From the NCBI RefSeq assembly GCF_015831345.1, contig NZ_JADWYS010000001.1, positions 248,001 through 312,000 on the forward strand: 64,000 nucleotides of DNA. The letters run 5' to 3'. A program made the translations under genes and the position numbers. The notes under the pieces are model-generated. The model was not told the DNA's origin. It made no database searches and saw nothing but the letters and a program-made list of their open reading frames with translations. Of this stretch, positions 1-7,457 are shown one piece after another. This DNA comes from Caenimonas aquaedulcis. GTDB lineage: Bacteria; Pseudomonadota; Gammaproteobacteria; Burkholderiales; Burkholderiaceae_C. Each line of letters begins with the position of its first letter. The first letter of the stretch is position 1.

Positions 1-64
1 CGCCCCGTGCGGAAGGCCTGCTCACCCCTGCGCGGTATCATAGGAAACGCCTTGCGCGGCACTC

Positions 65-78
65 TTGACCGGGGTCAA
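65..78. promoter_or_regulatory. FNR-type palindromic binding site upstream of the Crp/Fnr gene
   Basis: The site reads TTGAC-CGGG-GTCAA, a perfect inverted repeat with the 5-4-5 spacing of FNR-family boxes (FNR consensus TTGAT-N4-ATCAA). It lies 56 bases before the start codon of the Crp/Fnr regulator. A TATCAT hexamer at about 36-41 could be a -10 element upstream of it, in which case bound protein would repress. The rest of positions 1-134 shows no gene I can support. Autoregulation is inferred. Confidence 0.55.
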
Positions 79-134
79 TTTTCACCAATCCACCCGGCGC
101 GCGGCGGGCACCCCGGCACCGAACTTTCCCCTGC

Positions 135-743
135 ATGTCATCCGTCGACAACCATCCCGAAAGAAACGTCATCCGCGTCCAGCTGGCGCACAACGTCGTC
201 CTCAAGGGGATGACCGCGGCCCAGACGATGGAGCTGGAAACGCATCTCGCGGTGCTGGACGTGCAAAAAGGCGAGAACCTGCTCAACCAGGGCGTGCACG
301 AAATGGAGCAGTACTTCATCCTGGACGGCGTGCTCAAACGTGTGGTCACGAACCAGGAAGGCAAGGAGATGATCCTGCGCTTCACGGACGAAGGCGATTT
401 CGAGACGAGCTACGCCGCGTGGCGCCTGGGCACGCCGACGCCGTACAGCATCGTGAGCGTGACGAAGGCGAGGGTGGCGAAGCTGCCGATGCGCGAGTGG
501 GTGGGCTTCCTGGAGCGCCACCCCGGATTGAAGCAATCCTTCGAGTATTACGTGATGCAGGAAATGAGCGAAATCATGGCGCACACGATTACGCTGCACC
601 TGCTGGATGCGCCGGGACGCGTGAAGCGTTTCCAGCGCAAGCACCCTGAGCTGTTCGACCGGGTGCCCAAGAAGGAATTGGCGACCTACCTGAATCTCTC
701 CGCGGAGACGCTGAGCCGGTTGAAGCAGCGGGGGAAGATTTAG
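135..743 (+). CDS. Crp/Fnr-family transcriptional regulator
   Basis: This 202-residue protein has an N-terminal cyclic-nucleotide-binding-like beta barrel (about residues 25-125), a dimerisation helix and a C-terminal winged helix-turn-helix (about 165-200). The recognition helix contains E-T-L-S-R (E191, S194, R195), matching the E-S-R triad with which E. coli FNR reads TTGAT half-sites. There is no cysteine anywhere, so it cannot hold an FNR-type iron-sulfur cluster, and the sensed signal is unknown. It is shorter than typical Crp/Fnr proteins (about 230-250). The start has no strong ribosome binding site, so a downstream ATG (position 210) is conceivable but would cut into the sensory barrel. 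Matching palindromes lie at 65-78 and 4929-4942. It is convergent with the kinase-like gene at 869-1702, with a palindromic repeat between them. Confidence 0.85.
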   Translation: MSSVDNHPERNVIRVQLAHNVVLKGMTAAQTMELETHLAVLDVQKGENLLNQGVHEMEQYFILDGVLKRVVTNQEGKEMILRFTDEGDFETSYAAWRLGTPTPYSIVSVTKARVAKLPMREWVGFLERHPGLKQSFEYYVMQEMSEIMAHTITLHLLDAPGRVKRFQRKHPELFDRVPKKELATYLNLSAETLSRLKQRGKI

Positions 744-750
744 GGGGCAA

Positions 751-858
751 GGACGCAGAATTCGCAGAAGTTACGCAGAATGAAGACAAGAAGAATTCAA
801 AATTTCATTTGATTTTTTCTTGTATTTCTTCTGCGTAACTTCTGCGAATTCTGCGTCC
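751..858. repeat. Long palindromic repeat, copy 1 (CGCAGAA subfamily)
   Basis: Two perfectly complementary 30-base arms (751-780 and 829-858) flank a 48-base AT-rich core. Each arm holds three CGCAGAA units spaced 9 and 11 bases apart. The core contains CATTTGATTTTTTCTTGT, which recurs in the copy at 34336-34441. The element fills the gap between two convergent genes and could work as a bidirectional terminator. Related copies are at 6362, 10045, 20734 and 34336. Confidence 0.9.
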
Positions 859-868
859 GGTATCAAAA

Positions 869-1702
869 TCAAGTCTTCGCATGTGCAAACCGCCGCGTCA
901 CCGCCATGATCCGCAGCTGGTTGTCTACATTGCCCGCGCCCGCGACCGCGCTGGCCACCCGCGCGGTTTCCGACCGCTCCGCGTCGTTCAGCACGATGCC
1001 CTGCAGCACCACCTTCCCCTGCGACGAATCGACTTCGATGTTCACCTCGCGCGTCGATTCGTTGTCGCGCAGCGCCGCGCGGATCGCGGAATTGAGCGCC
1101 AGGCTTTGCAGCTTCGCGCGTGAGGCTTCGGTTTCCGCAAATTCCGGGCGGCCGGCCAGGTGCAGGATCTGCGCGGCGCAGCTTTCCACCGTCACGCGAT
1201 CGGTGTTGAGCACCAGGTCGTAGAGGAGGGGGTCGCCCCAGGTCACGCCGAAGCGGTCGTGCATGCGGGTGGCATGGGCGTCGTCGCTGCGGCGCACCTC
1301 GGCCTGCGCGAAGTCGCGGTCGTCCGTGCCGAGATGCTCCATCAGCCAGTCCACCCGCTTGTCGAAGGATCGCGTGATGCGCACCGTGACGACGTGCGGC
1401 ACGTCGCGCAGCAGGCAGGTCGCGCCCCAGCCGCGCAGCACCACGTTGCCGCGGCCCGCGAGTGCATAGACTTCCTTGGCCGTGTACACCGCTTCGGTGT
1501 CGTGGTCGCTCTTGAGCCGCTCCATGAGGCCGGCCTTGCCCTCCCGCAGGCGGCTGATCAGGCTGGTGGATACCTGCATGCGCCCGGCGACGCCTTCCAG
1601 CACCTCGTGCCGCAGCACCTCGAGCTGCGACACGCGGCCGAGCTCGATGGCGACGTCCTTCGCGAGCGAGCCCATTTCCTGGGTGAGGGCGATGACGGGC
1701 AT
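869..1702 (-). CDS. Cytidylate kinase-like protein with C-terminal BON domain
   Basis: The first 190 or so of 277 residues match the cytidylate kinase-like family: a short N-terminal beta strand and P-loop region, then the block LRGWGATCLLRDVPHVVTVR. The usual P-loop (G-S-G-G-K/R) is altered to G-S-L-A-K-D, so phosphoryl transfer is doubtful. About residues 195-268 form a BON domain, usually a periplasmic or phospholipid-binding module, yet no signal peptide is visible. The gene starts 20 bases after tctA on the same strand and is probably the last gene of the tctCBA transcript. The role is unknown; a stress or regulatory function is possible. The family assignment is fairly secure and the activity is not. 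Confidence 0.75.
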   Translation of the reverse strand: MPVIALTQEMGSLAKDVAIELGRVSQLEVLRHEVLEGVAGRMQVSTSLISRLREGKAGLMERLKSDHDTEAVYTAKEVYALAGRGNVVLRGWGATCLLRDVPHVVTVRITRSFDKRVDWLMEHLGTDDRDFAQAEVRRSDDAHATRMHDRFGVTWGDPLLYDLVLNTDRVTVESCAAQILHLAGRPEFAETEASRAKLQSLALNSAIRAALRDNESTREVNIEVDSSQGKVVLQGIVLNDAERSETARVASAVAGAGNVDNQLRIMAVTRRFAHAKT

Positions 1703-1722
1703 GGCGTGCTCCTCGGTTCAGG

Positions 1723-3252
1723 TCAGTCGACCGGCTGTTCTTCGGCGAAGGACTCGCGCTTGGGCGGGCGCACCCTGGCGATGAGCCGGGAGATGAGCGG
1801 CCACAGCAGCAGCAGGATCGCGAGCGTGGAGATCGTGCCGACCAGCGGGTTCGACCACAGGATGCCCAGCTCGCCCTGCGAGACCAGCATCGCCTGGCGG
1901 AACGAATCCTCCGCCTTGTCGCCCAACACCAGCGCGAGCACCAGCGGCGCAAGCGGATAGTCGAGCTTCTTGAACAGGTAGCCGACGACGCCGAAGACCA
2001 GCATGAACCAGATGTCCAGCATCGCGTTGTGCACGGTGTAGGCGCCGATCGCGCAGATCACCACGATCACCGGCGCGATGATGGAAAACGGGATGCGCAG
2101 GATCGACGCGAAGAGCGGCACCGTGGTCAGCACGACGATGAGGCCGACGAGGTTGCCGAGGTACATGCTGGCGATCAGGCCCCACACGAAATCCTTCTGC
2201 TCGACGAAGAGCAGCGGGCCGGGCTGCAGGCCCCAGATCAGCAGGCCGCCCAGCAGCACCGCGGCGGTGGGCGAGCCCGGGATGCCGAGGGCGAGCATGG
2301 GCAGCAGCGCGCTCGTGCCGGCGGCGTGTGCGGCAGTCTCCGGGGCGATCACGCCTTCGATCTGGCCGGTGCCGAATTTCGCGCCGTCCTTGGACATCTT
2401 CTTGGCGAGGCCGTAGCTCATGAAGGAGGCGGGCGTCGCGCCGCCGGGCGTGATGCCCATCCAGATGCCGACGAGCGAGCTGCGGATCGAGGTGATCCAG
2501 TACTTCGGCAACGTCTTCCAGGTTTCCAGCACGACGCGCGGGTTGATCTTCGCGGACTTGCCGTTGAACGCGAGGCCCTCTTCCATCGACAGCAGGATCT
2601 CGCCGATGCCGAAGAGGCCGATCACGCCGATGAGGAAGTCGAAGCCGCGCATCAGGTCCGGGAAGCCGAAGGTGAGGCGCAGCTGCCCCGTCACCGTGTC
2701 CATGCCGACCGCGGCCAGCGCGAAGCCGATCGCCATCGACGCGAGGATCTTGAAGGGCGAGCCCTTGCCCATGCCGACGAAGCTGCAGAAGGTGAGCAGG
2801 TACACGGCGAAGTATTCGGGCGGCCCGAATTTGAGCGCGAATTTCGCGACCAGCGGCGCGAGGAAGGTGATCATCACCACCGCCACGAAGGCGCCGATGA
2901 AGGAGGAGGTGAACGCCGCCGTCAGCGCCTGCCCCGCGCGGCCCTGCTGCGCCATCGGGTAGCCGTCGAAGGTGGTCGCGACCGACCAGGGCTCCCCGGG
3001 GATGTTGAAGAGGATCGAGGTGATCGCGCCACCGAAGAGCGCGCCCCAGTAGATGCACGACAGCATGATGATCGCCGAGGTCGGCGACATCGTGAAGGTG
3101 AGCGGCAACAGGATGGCGACGCCGTTCGCGCCGCCGAGCCCCGGCAGCACGCCGATGAGCACGCCGAGCACGATGCCCACCAGCATGAGGACCATGTTCA
3201 TCGGCGTCAGGATGACGCTGAAGCCGTGAAAGAGCGCGCTGATTTCGTCCAT
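1723..3252 (-). CDS. tctA: Tripartite tricarboxylate transporter, large permease TctA
   Basis: This 509-residue, strongly hydrophobic protein has the length and glycine-rich motifs of TctA (for example GVLPGLGGANGVAILLPL near the N-terminus and TPGGATPASFMSYG mid-protein), with about a dozen membrane segments. In the TTT family TctA forms the translocation path and uses the ion gradient to import carboxylates delivered by a periplasmic receptor. It follows tctC and tctB on the minus strand with 27 bases between tctB and tctA. The substrate cannot be read from the sequence; tricarboxylates, dicarboxylates and aromatic acids are all known for the family. Confidence 0.93.
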   Translation of the reverse strand: MDEISALFHGFSVILTPMNMVLMLVGIVLGVLIGVLPGLGGANGVAILLPLTFTMSPTSAIIMLSCIYWGALFGGAITSILFNIPGEPWSVATTFDGYPMAQQGRAGQALTAAFTSSFIGAFVAVVMITFLAPLVAKFALKFGPPEYFAVYLLTFCSFVGMGKGSPFKILASMAIGFALAAVGMDTVTGQLRLTFGFPDLMRGFDFLIGVIGLFGIGEILLSMEEGLAFNGKSAKINPRVVLETWKTLPKYWITSIRSSLVGIWMGITPGGATPASFMSYGLAKKMSKDGAKFGTGQIEGVIAPETAAHAAGTSALLPMLALGIPGSPTAAVLLGGLLIWGLQPGPLLFVEQKDFVWGLIASMYLGNLVGLIVVLTTVPLFASILRIPFSIIAPVIVVICAIGAYTVHNAMLDIWFMLVFGVVGYLFKKLDYPLAPLVLALVLGDKAEDSFRQAMLVSQGELGILWSNPLVGTISTLAILLLLWPLISRLIARVRPPKRESFAEEQPVD

Positions 3253-3279
3253 GGATTTCGTGTTCTGGGTTGACCGGGT

Positions 3280-3801
3280 TCAGTAGCCGAGGAAGGCGAG
3301 GGGATCGAGCGAGCCCTTGAACAGCGGCACCTTGAACCACACTTCGAACATCAGGAAGAAGATGACGTTGATGATCACCGCCGTGAGGATGCTCTTGAGC
3401 GGCGAGTAGTGCCCGAGCAGGATCATGAAGCCCGCGATGTAGATCGCCGAAGCGACGTACAGGCCCACGAACTGCACCACCAGCACATAGACGATCGCGG
3501 GGACGAGCACCTGCAGCACGCGCTTGAGCTGCTCGCTGTCCACGAAGATCTCGGTGTTGCGGTTCTTCCCGAAGACCGTCTGGAAGAAGATGCCGATGCC
3601 GGCGATGCACAGGATCAGCCCGATGTAGAAGGGGAAGTAGCCGGAGCCCGGGCCGTCGCTGGTCCAGCGCGAGCCGAGCTTCCAGCTGCCCTGCAGCACG
3701 ACGATGCCCAGCAGCAGCACCGCGAAGGCGACGACGCCCTCGATCACGTAGGTGGCGACGCCCGAACGGGGCGTGTCGCCGGGAGTCTCGTTGTCTTGCA
3801 T
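3280..3801 (-). CDS. tctB: Tripartite tricarboxylate transporter, small permease TctB
   Basis: This 173-residue protein has four predicted membrane segments, the size and topology of TctB. The N-terminus is short and polar, followed by GVVAFAVLLLGIVVLQG as the first helix, and the sequence GPGSGYFPFYIG is typical of the family. It sits 16 bases after tctC and 27 bases before tctA. It is the accessory membrane subunit that pairs with TctA. Confidence 0.9.
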   Translation of the reverse strand: MQDNETPGDTPRSGVATYVIEGVVAFAVLLLGIVVLQGSWKLGSRWTSDGPGSGYFPFYIGLILCIAGIGIFFQTVFGKNRNTEIFVDSEQLKRVLQVLVPAIVYVLVVQFVGLYVASAIYIAGFMILLGHYSPLKSILTAVIINVIFFLMFEVWFKVPLFKGSLDPLAFLGY

Positions 3802-3817
3802 CGGCCGCTCGCTCCCG

Positions 3818-4831
3818 TCAGTTGGTGGTGGCCATGAAGCCGGCGTCCTTCATCAGCTGGCGGTGGTCGTTCTCCGCCTTGCCGAGCCACTTGGTGAATT
3901 CCTCGCCGCTCATGGTCGTCTGGTTGAACGCGCCCTTTTCCATGTAGTCCTTCCACTCCGGCGTTTCGCGCACCTTCTTCAGCAGGTTCGTATAGAACGC
4001 GAGCTGGTCCGCGGTGACGCCGGGCGAGGTGAACACGCCGCGCAGCATCGTGTACGAGGTCGGCACGCCGGACTCCTTGCAGGTCGGGATGTCGCCCCAG
4101 GACATGGTGTCGGTCACCTTCGTCTTGTACGGCATGCGCTTCTCGTCGAACACGCACAGCGGGCGCAGCTGGCCCGCGCGCCATTGCGCGACCGCCTCGA
4201 TCGGGTTGTTGACGGTGGAGTCGATGTGCTTGCCCACGAGCTGCACCGCCACTTCGCCGCCGCCCTTGAAGGGCACGTAGATGAACTTGGTGCCGGTGGC
4301 CTTCTCGATGCCGGCGGTGAGGATCTGGTCTTCCTGCTTGGAGCCCGTGCCGCCCATCTTCATCTTGCTCGGGCCAGCTTTCTTCACGGCGTCCAGGTAT
4401 TCCTTGCCCGTCTTGTAGGGCGTCTCGGCGTTGACCCACAGCACGAACTGGTCGAGCGCCATCATCGACACCGGCGTCATGTCGCGCCAGTTGAAGGGCA
4501 CGCCCGTGGCGAGCGGCGTGGTGAAGAGGTTGGAGAGCGTGACGACGAGCTTGTGCGGATCGCCCTTCGCGCCCTTGATGTCGAGGAAGCCTTCGGCGCC
4601 CGCGCCGCCCGACTTGTTGACGACGATCATCGGCTGGTTCATCAGCTTGTACTTGATGACGATGCCCTGGATCAGGCGGGCCATCTGGTCCGCGCCGCCG
4701 CCGGTGCCTGCGGGCACCACGAATTCGACGGGCTTGGCCGGCTCCCACGCGGCCTGCGCGGAGGGCGCGACCGCCATGCAGGCGGCCGCGGTAACGGACA
4801 GGGCCAGGCGGATACGGTTCAACGAGTTCAT
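3818..4831 (-). CDS. tctC: Bug/TctC-family periplasmic solute receptor
   Basis: The 337-residue product begins with a Sec signal peptide (about residues 1-27, ending AQA) and continues with the Bug-family start PVEFVVPAGTGGGADQMARL. The family binds small carboxylates and similar anions and presents them to TctAB. The start is supported by AAAGGAG eight bases upstream. It is the first gene of the operon tctC-tctB-tctA-(kinase/BON), and an FNR-like palindrome lies about 100 bases before the start. Having the receptor gene linked to its permease makes an actual transport role more likely than for the orphan Bug gene at 39412-40380. Confidence 0.92.
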   Translation of the reverse strand: MNSLNRIRLALSVTAAACMAVAPSAQAAWEPAKPVEFVVPAGTGGGADQMARLIQGIVIKYKLMNQPMIVVNKSGGAGAEGFLDIKGAKGDPHKLVVTLSNLFTTPLATGVPFNWRDMTPVSMMALDQFVLWVNAETPYKTGKEYLDAVKKAGPSKMKMGGTGSKQEDQILTAGIEKATGTKFIYVPFKGGGEVAVQLVGKHIDSTVNNPIEAVAQWRAGQLRPLCVFDEKRMPYKTKVTDTMSWGDIPTCKESGVPTSYTMLRGVFTSPGVTADQLAFYTNLLKKVRETPEWKDYMEKGAFNQTTMSGEEFTKWLGKAENDHRQLMKDAGFMATTN

Positions 4832-4928
4832 GTTTGTCTCCTTTGACTGATTTACTTCCGCACGGAGTATTGCTGCTCCCCGCGCGTGACGTCAAAGCGG
4901 ATGCTCTTTGCATCCCCGGCATGAACTC

Positions 4929-4942
4929 TTGACTCGGATCAA
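4929..4942. promoter_or_regulatory. FNR-type palindromic site upstream of tctC
   Basis: The sequence TTGAC-TCGG-ATCAA has 5-4-5 FNR-box spacing with one half-site equal to the consensus. It lies about 100 bases upstream of the tctC start codon. It resembles the site at 65-78 before the Crp/Fnr gene. No convincing -35/-10 pair was found next to it, so activation versus repression cannot be judged. Confidence 0.5.
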
Positions 4943-5000
4943 GTTTGCGAAATTCGTCCCCGGGATTTAGGGTTTGTCCCGACCGTAACAAAATGTGGGA

Positions 5001-5318
5001 CTAGCGCACGGAATACTTTCGCTCGCTCGCGCGGCTGCCCGACATGACGTTGTGGCAGCGCTGCTTGGCCGCTTCCACCGCCTGCACTAGGAAGTCGGCA
5101 TCGTACGCGCGCAGCAGGTGGCCGTGTTCTTTCTCCAGGTAGTGCCGCACGCCCGCCGCACCGCGCTCGGGCAGCAGCGCATACGTCACGGGGTCCCAGT
5201 GCCAGTTGAGGCCGAGTTCGTCGAACGCGGCGTTGTACGCCACGCGGTGGCTCTCGACCTGCTGGTCATCGAGCAGGTCGTTGTCTTCGTGCCGCTGGCG
5301 CGCGTGAACTGCGAACAT
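5001..5318 (-). CDS. Small hypothetical protein divergent from a LysR regulator
   Basis: I do not recognise this 105-residue soluble protein, which is rich in His, Glu and Asp and has one central Trp-rich stretch (LNWHWDP). The start at 5318 was chosen over an upstream in-frame start at 5366 because AAGGAG sits seven bases before it. It is transcribed divergently from the LysR gene, with 109 bases between the two starts, a common arrangement for a LysR regulator and a target gene. No signal peptide or membrane segment is seen. Confidence 0.6.
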   Translation of the reverse strand: MFAVHARQRHEDNDLLDDQQVESHRVAYNAAFDELGLNWHWDPVTYALLPERGAAGVRHYLEKEHGHLLRAYDADFLVQAVEAAKQRCHNVMSGSRASERKYSVR

Positions 5319-5427
5319 CGTCGTCTCCTTGAATGCGTCGATCGGGCCAATGTAGGCAGGGCGCACGATTAATAACAGTGAAAGTATTTGATCGTTTCGA
5401 TTGCCTCGGGGTTATAGTTGTGCCCGC
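5319..5427. promoter_or_regulatory. Divergent promoter region with LysR-type inverted repeat
   Basis: This 109-base spacer separates the start codons of the small unknown gene and the LysR gene. It contains the interrupted palindrome ATCG-TTT-CGAT at 5391-5401 and an AT-rich patch (ATTAATAACA) at about 5378-5387, both unusual against the GC-rich background. It is a plausible LysR binding and promoter region; function is inferred from geometry. Confidence 0.4.
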
Positions 5428-6357
5428 ATGAAGAACGCGACGCTGCGCCAGCTCAAGGTGTTCGAAGCGGTGGCCCGGCACCTGAGCTTCTCGCGCGCCG
5501 CGGAAGAGCTGCACCTCACGCAGCCCGCCGTCTCGACGCAGGTCCGCAAGCTGGAGGAGCATGCGGGGCTGCCGCTCTTCGAGCAGCTCGGCAAGAAGAT
5601 CCACCTCACGCCCGCCGGCGGGCAGATGCTGCTGTCGAGCCGAGCGATCATCCAGCAGTTCCGCGAGGCGGAAGAGGCGATGACGCAGTTCAAGGGCGTC
5701 TCCGGCGGCCGCCTGAACGTGACGGTGATCAGCGCGGGCGACTACTTCTTTCCGCGCCTGCTGGTGGAATTCGCGCGGCGGCATTCCGGCGTGACCCTCA
5801 ACTTCGGCGTGTGCAACCGCGAGGAGCTGCTGGGCCAACTCGCCGACAACCTGACCGACCTCGCGATCATGGTGCGCCCGCCGGTGGATGCGGACACGAT
5901 CGCCGAAGCCTTCGCGCCGCACCCTTACGTCGTCGTGGCCGCGCCGGACCATCCGCTGGCCGGCAGGAAGCGCATCCCGGTGTCACGCCTGGCGAAAGAG
6001 CCCTTCATCGTGCGAGAGAAGGGCTCGGACACCTGGAACTCGATGGAGGACGCGTTCGGCGCGCACCTGCCGCAGCTCAATTTGGCGATGGAGATCAAGA
6101 GCACCGAGACGATCAAGCAGGCCGTGATGGCGGGCATGGGCCTGAGCTTCCTGTCCGCGCACACGGTCAGCCGCGAGCTGCAGGCGAAGAGCCTGGTGGT
6201 GCTGCAGGTTCAAGGCTTCCCGCTGATGCTGAACTGGTACGTGGTGCATCGCAAGAGCAAACGCCTGCCGCCGGTGGCGCAGGCGTTCAAGGCGTTCTTG
6301 CTGAAGGACGGGGCGTCGTTGATCGAGGCGGCGTTGGGGAAGAGGGGGCGCGGCTAG
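5428..6357 (+). CDS. LysR-family transcriptional regulator (CbbR-like)
   Basis: The 309-residue product has the LysR layout: an N-terminal winged helix-turn-helix (about residues 1-65, with FSRAAEELHLTQPAVSTQVR) and a C-terminal co-inducer domain (about 90-295). The N-terminal half resembles CbbR-type regulators (GLPLFEQLGKKIHLTPAG). No Calvin-cycle gene is in this window, so a role in carbon fixation is not supported here. The start at 5428 begins the family-typical MKNATLRQLKVF; an earlier in-frame start at 5401 adds nine residues without homology. The likely target is the divergent gene at 5001-5318. Confidence 0.85.
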   Translation: MKNATLRQLKVFEAVARHLSFSRAAEELHLTQPAVSTQVRKLEEHAGLPLFEQLGKKIHLTPAGGQMLLSSRAIIQQFREAEEAMTQFKGVSGGRLNVTVISAGDYFFPRLLVEFARRHSGVTLNFGVCNREELLGQLADNLTDLAIMVRPPVDADTIAEAFAPHPYVVVAAPDHPLAGRKRIPVSRLAKEPFIVREKGSDTWNSMEDAFGAHLPQLNLAMEIKSTETIKQAVMAGMGLSFLSAHTVSRELQAKSLVVLQVQGFPLMLNWYVVHRKSKRLPPVAQAFKAFLLKDGASLIEAALGKRGRG

Positions 6358-6361
6358 GATT

Positions 6362-6507
6362 TTTTGAACGCAGAGGGCACAAAGGTTACGCAGAGGACGC
6401 AGAGAAATACCAGAAGAAGACAAAAGGAATTCAGGTTCTTTCCTTTGGCTTTCCTTGACTTCATCTCTGCGCTCTTTGCGTAACCTTTGCGCCCTCTGCG
6501 TTCAAAA
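6362..6507. repeat. Long palindromic repeat, copy 2 (CGCAGAG subfamily)
   Basis: Arms of about 44 and 34 bases (6362-6405 and 6474-6507) are near-complementary and begin and end with TTTTGAACGCAGAGGGC and its complement. Each arm contains repeated CGCAGAG-type units. The core of about 70 bases has runs such as TTCTTTCCTTTGGC also seen in related form in the copy at 20734-20887. It lies between two convergent genes (LysR and the formyltransferase-like gene), so it may also act as a shared terminator. Confidence 0.88.
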
Positions 6508-6519
6508 GGCCTTCGCCCC

Positions 6520-7437
6520 TCACGCTCCGGCCAGCCCAACCGACCGCGCGTACTCCCCCGCATTCATCTTCTTCCCACCCTCGGCCCGCAGCTTCAGGAC
6601 CTCGATCCGCCCGCCCTGGGCATTGATCACGATCGACGTGTCCGTCACCGCCGCGATCTCGCCCGGCTTGCCCTTCACGTCGCCGAAGGTGCGCGCCGTG
6701 TGCTTGCGCGCGTCGTAGAGCCACACCTTCACGCCGGCGAGTTCGGTCCACGCGCCGGGCGCGGGGTTGCAGGCGCGAATCAGGTTGTAGACCTGGTCGA
6801 CGTGCTGCGACCAGTGGATGCGCGACTCCTCCTCGTGGAACCAGCCCTCGTAGCCGGCCTGCGATTCGTCCTGCGCGCGCTCCTCGTGCCTGCCCGCGAC
6901 GACGAGGTCCGCGGCTTCCAGCAGTCCCGACACACCCATCGGGAAGAGCTTGTTGAAGTACAGCTCCCCCAACGTCTCGTCCGGGCCGATCGGGCAGGAC
7001 TTCTGCAACACCACCGGGCCTTCGTCGAGCCCGTCGGTGGGGCGGAAGATGGTGATGCCCGTCTCGGCCGCGCCGGTGGCGATGGGCCAGCTGATGGACG
7101 AGGGGCCGCGATGCTTCGGCAGCAGCGACGGATGGAACTGGATCGTGCCGTGGCGCGGGATGCCGACGAACTCCTGCGGGGCGAACTGCAGCACGTACGC
7201 CATGATGCCGATGTCCACCTTCAGGTCGCGCAGCGCCTCCTGCGCATAGCTGCTGCGCAGGCTGCTGAACTGGAACACCGGCAGGCCGTGGCCGTGCGCG
7301 GCCTCGCGCAGTACGTCCTGCTTGGCGCCCGCCTTCTCGGGGCTGCAGAAGACGCCGGCGACTTCGTCCCCGCGCGCGCGAAAGGCTTCCAGCACCGCCT
7401 TGCCGAATTCCTGCTGGCCGATGATCGCGATTTTCAT
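6520..7437 (-). CDS. 10-formyltetrahydrofolate hydrolase / formyltransferase-like protein
   Basis: This 305-residue protein starts with a Rossmann-like MKIAIIGQQEFGKAVLEAF and has the formyltransferase motif FHPSLLPKHRG (H102) with the catalytic aspartate in TDGLDEG (D138). A C-terminal FMT-like domain follows (about 205-300). The overall pattern, including Q-F-H where methionyl-tRNA formyltransferases have N-L-H, is closest to the N-terminal hydrolase domain of ALDH1L1-type 10-formyl-THF dehydrogenase. It lacks the aldehyde dehydrogenase half. Release of formate or formyl transfer from 10-formyl-THF is likely. It starts 20 bases after the TSUP gene and is the last gene of a cyclase-TSUP-formyltransferase operon. 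Confidence 0.82.
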   Translation of the reverse strand: MKIAIIGQQEFGKAVLEAFRARGDEVAGVFCSPEKAGAKQDVLREAAHGHGLPVFQFSSLRSSYAQEALRDLKVDIGIMAYVLQFAPQEFVGIPRHGTIQFHPSLLPKHRGPSSISWPIATGAAETGITIFRPTDGLDEGPVVLQKSCPIGPDETLGELYFNKLFPMGVSGLLEAADLVVAGRHEERAQDESQAGYEGWFHEEESRIHWSQHVDQVYNLIRACNPAPGAWTELAGVKVWLYDARKHTARTFGDVKGKPGEIAAVTDTSIVINAQGGRIEVLKLRAEGGKKMNAGEYARSVGLAGA

Positions 7438-7457
7438 GATGTGTGTTTGTAGCTGGT

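Noticed and set aside
1..134. Coding sequence at the left edge
   Set aside because: Short frames here have no ribosome binding site or recognisable motif; the segment fits a promoter with the palindrome at 65-78.
751..858. CRISPR-like short repeats (CGCAGAA units)
   Set aside because: The units are only 7-9 bases, lie in inverted arms and have no equal-length unique spacers; no cas genes are present.
5428..6357. Calling the LysR protein CbbR, regulator of carbon fixation
   Set aside because: The similarity is to the N-terminal region only as far as I can judge, and no RuBisCO or Calvin-cycle gene is near.
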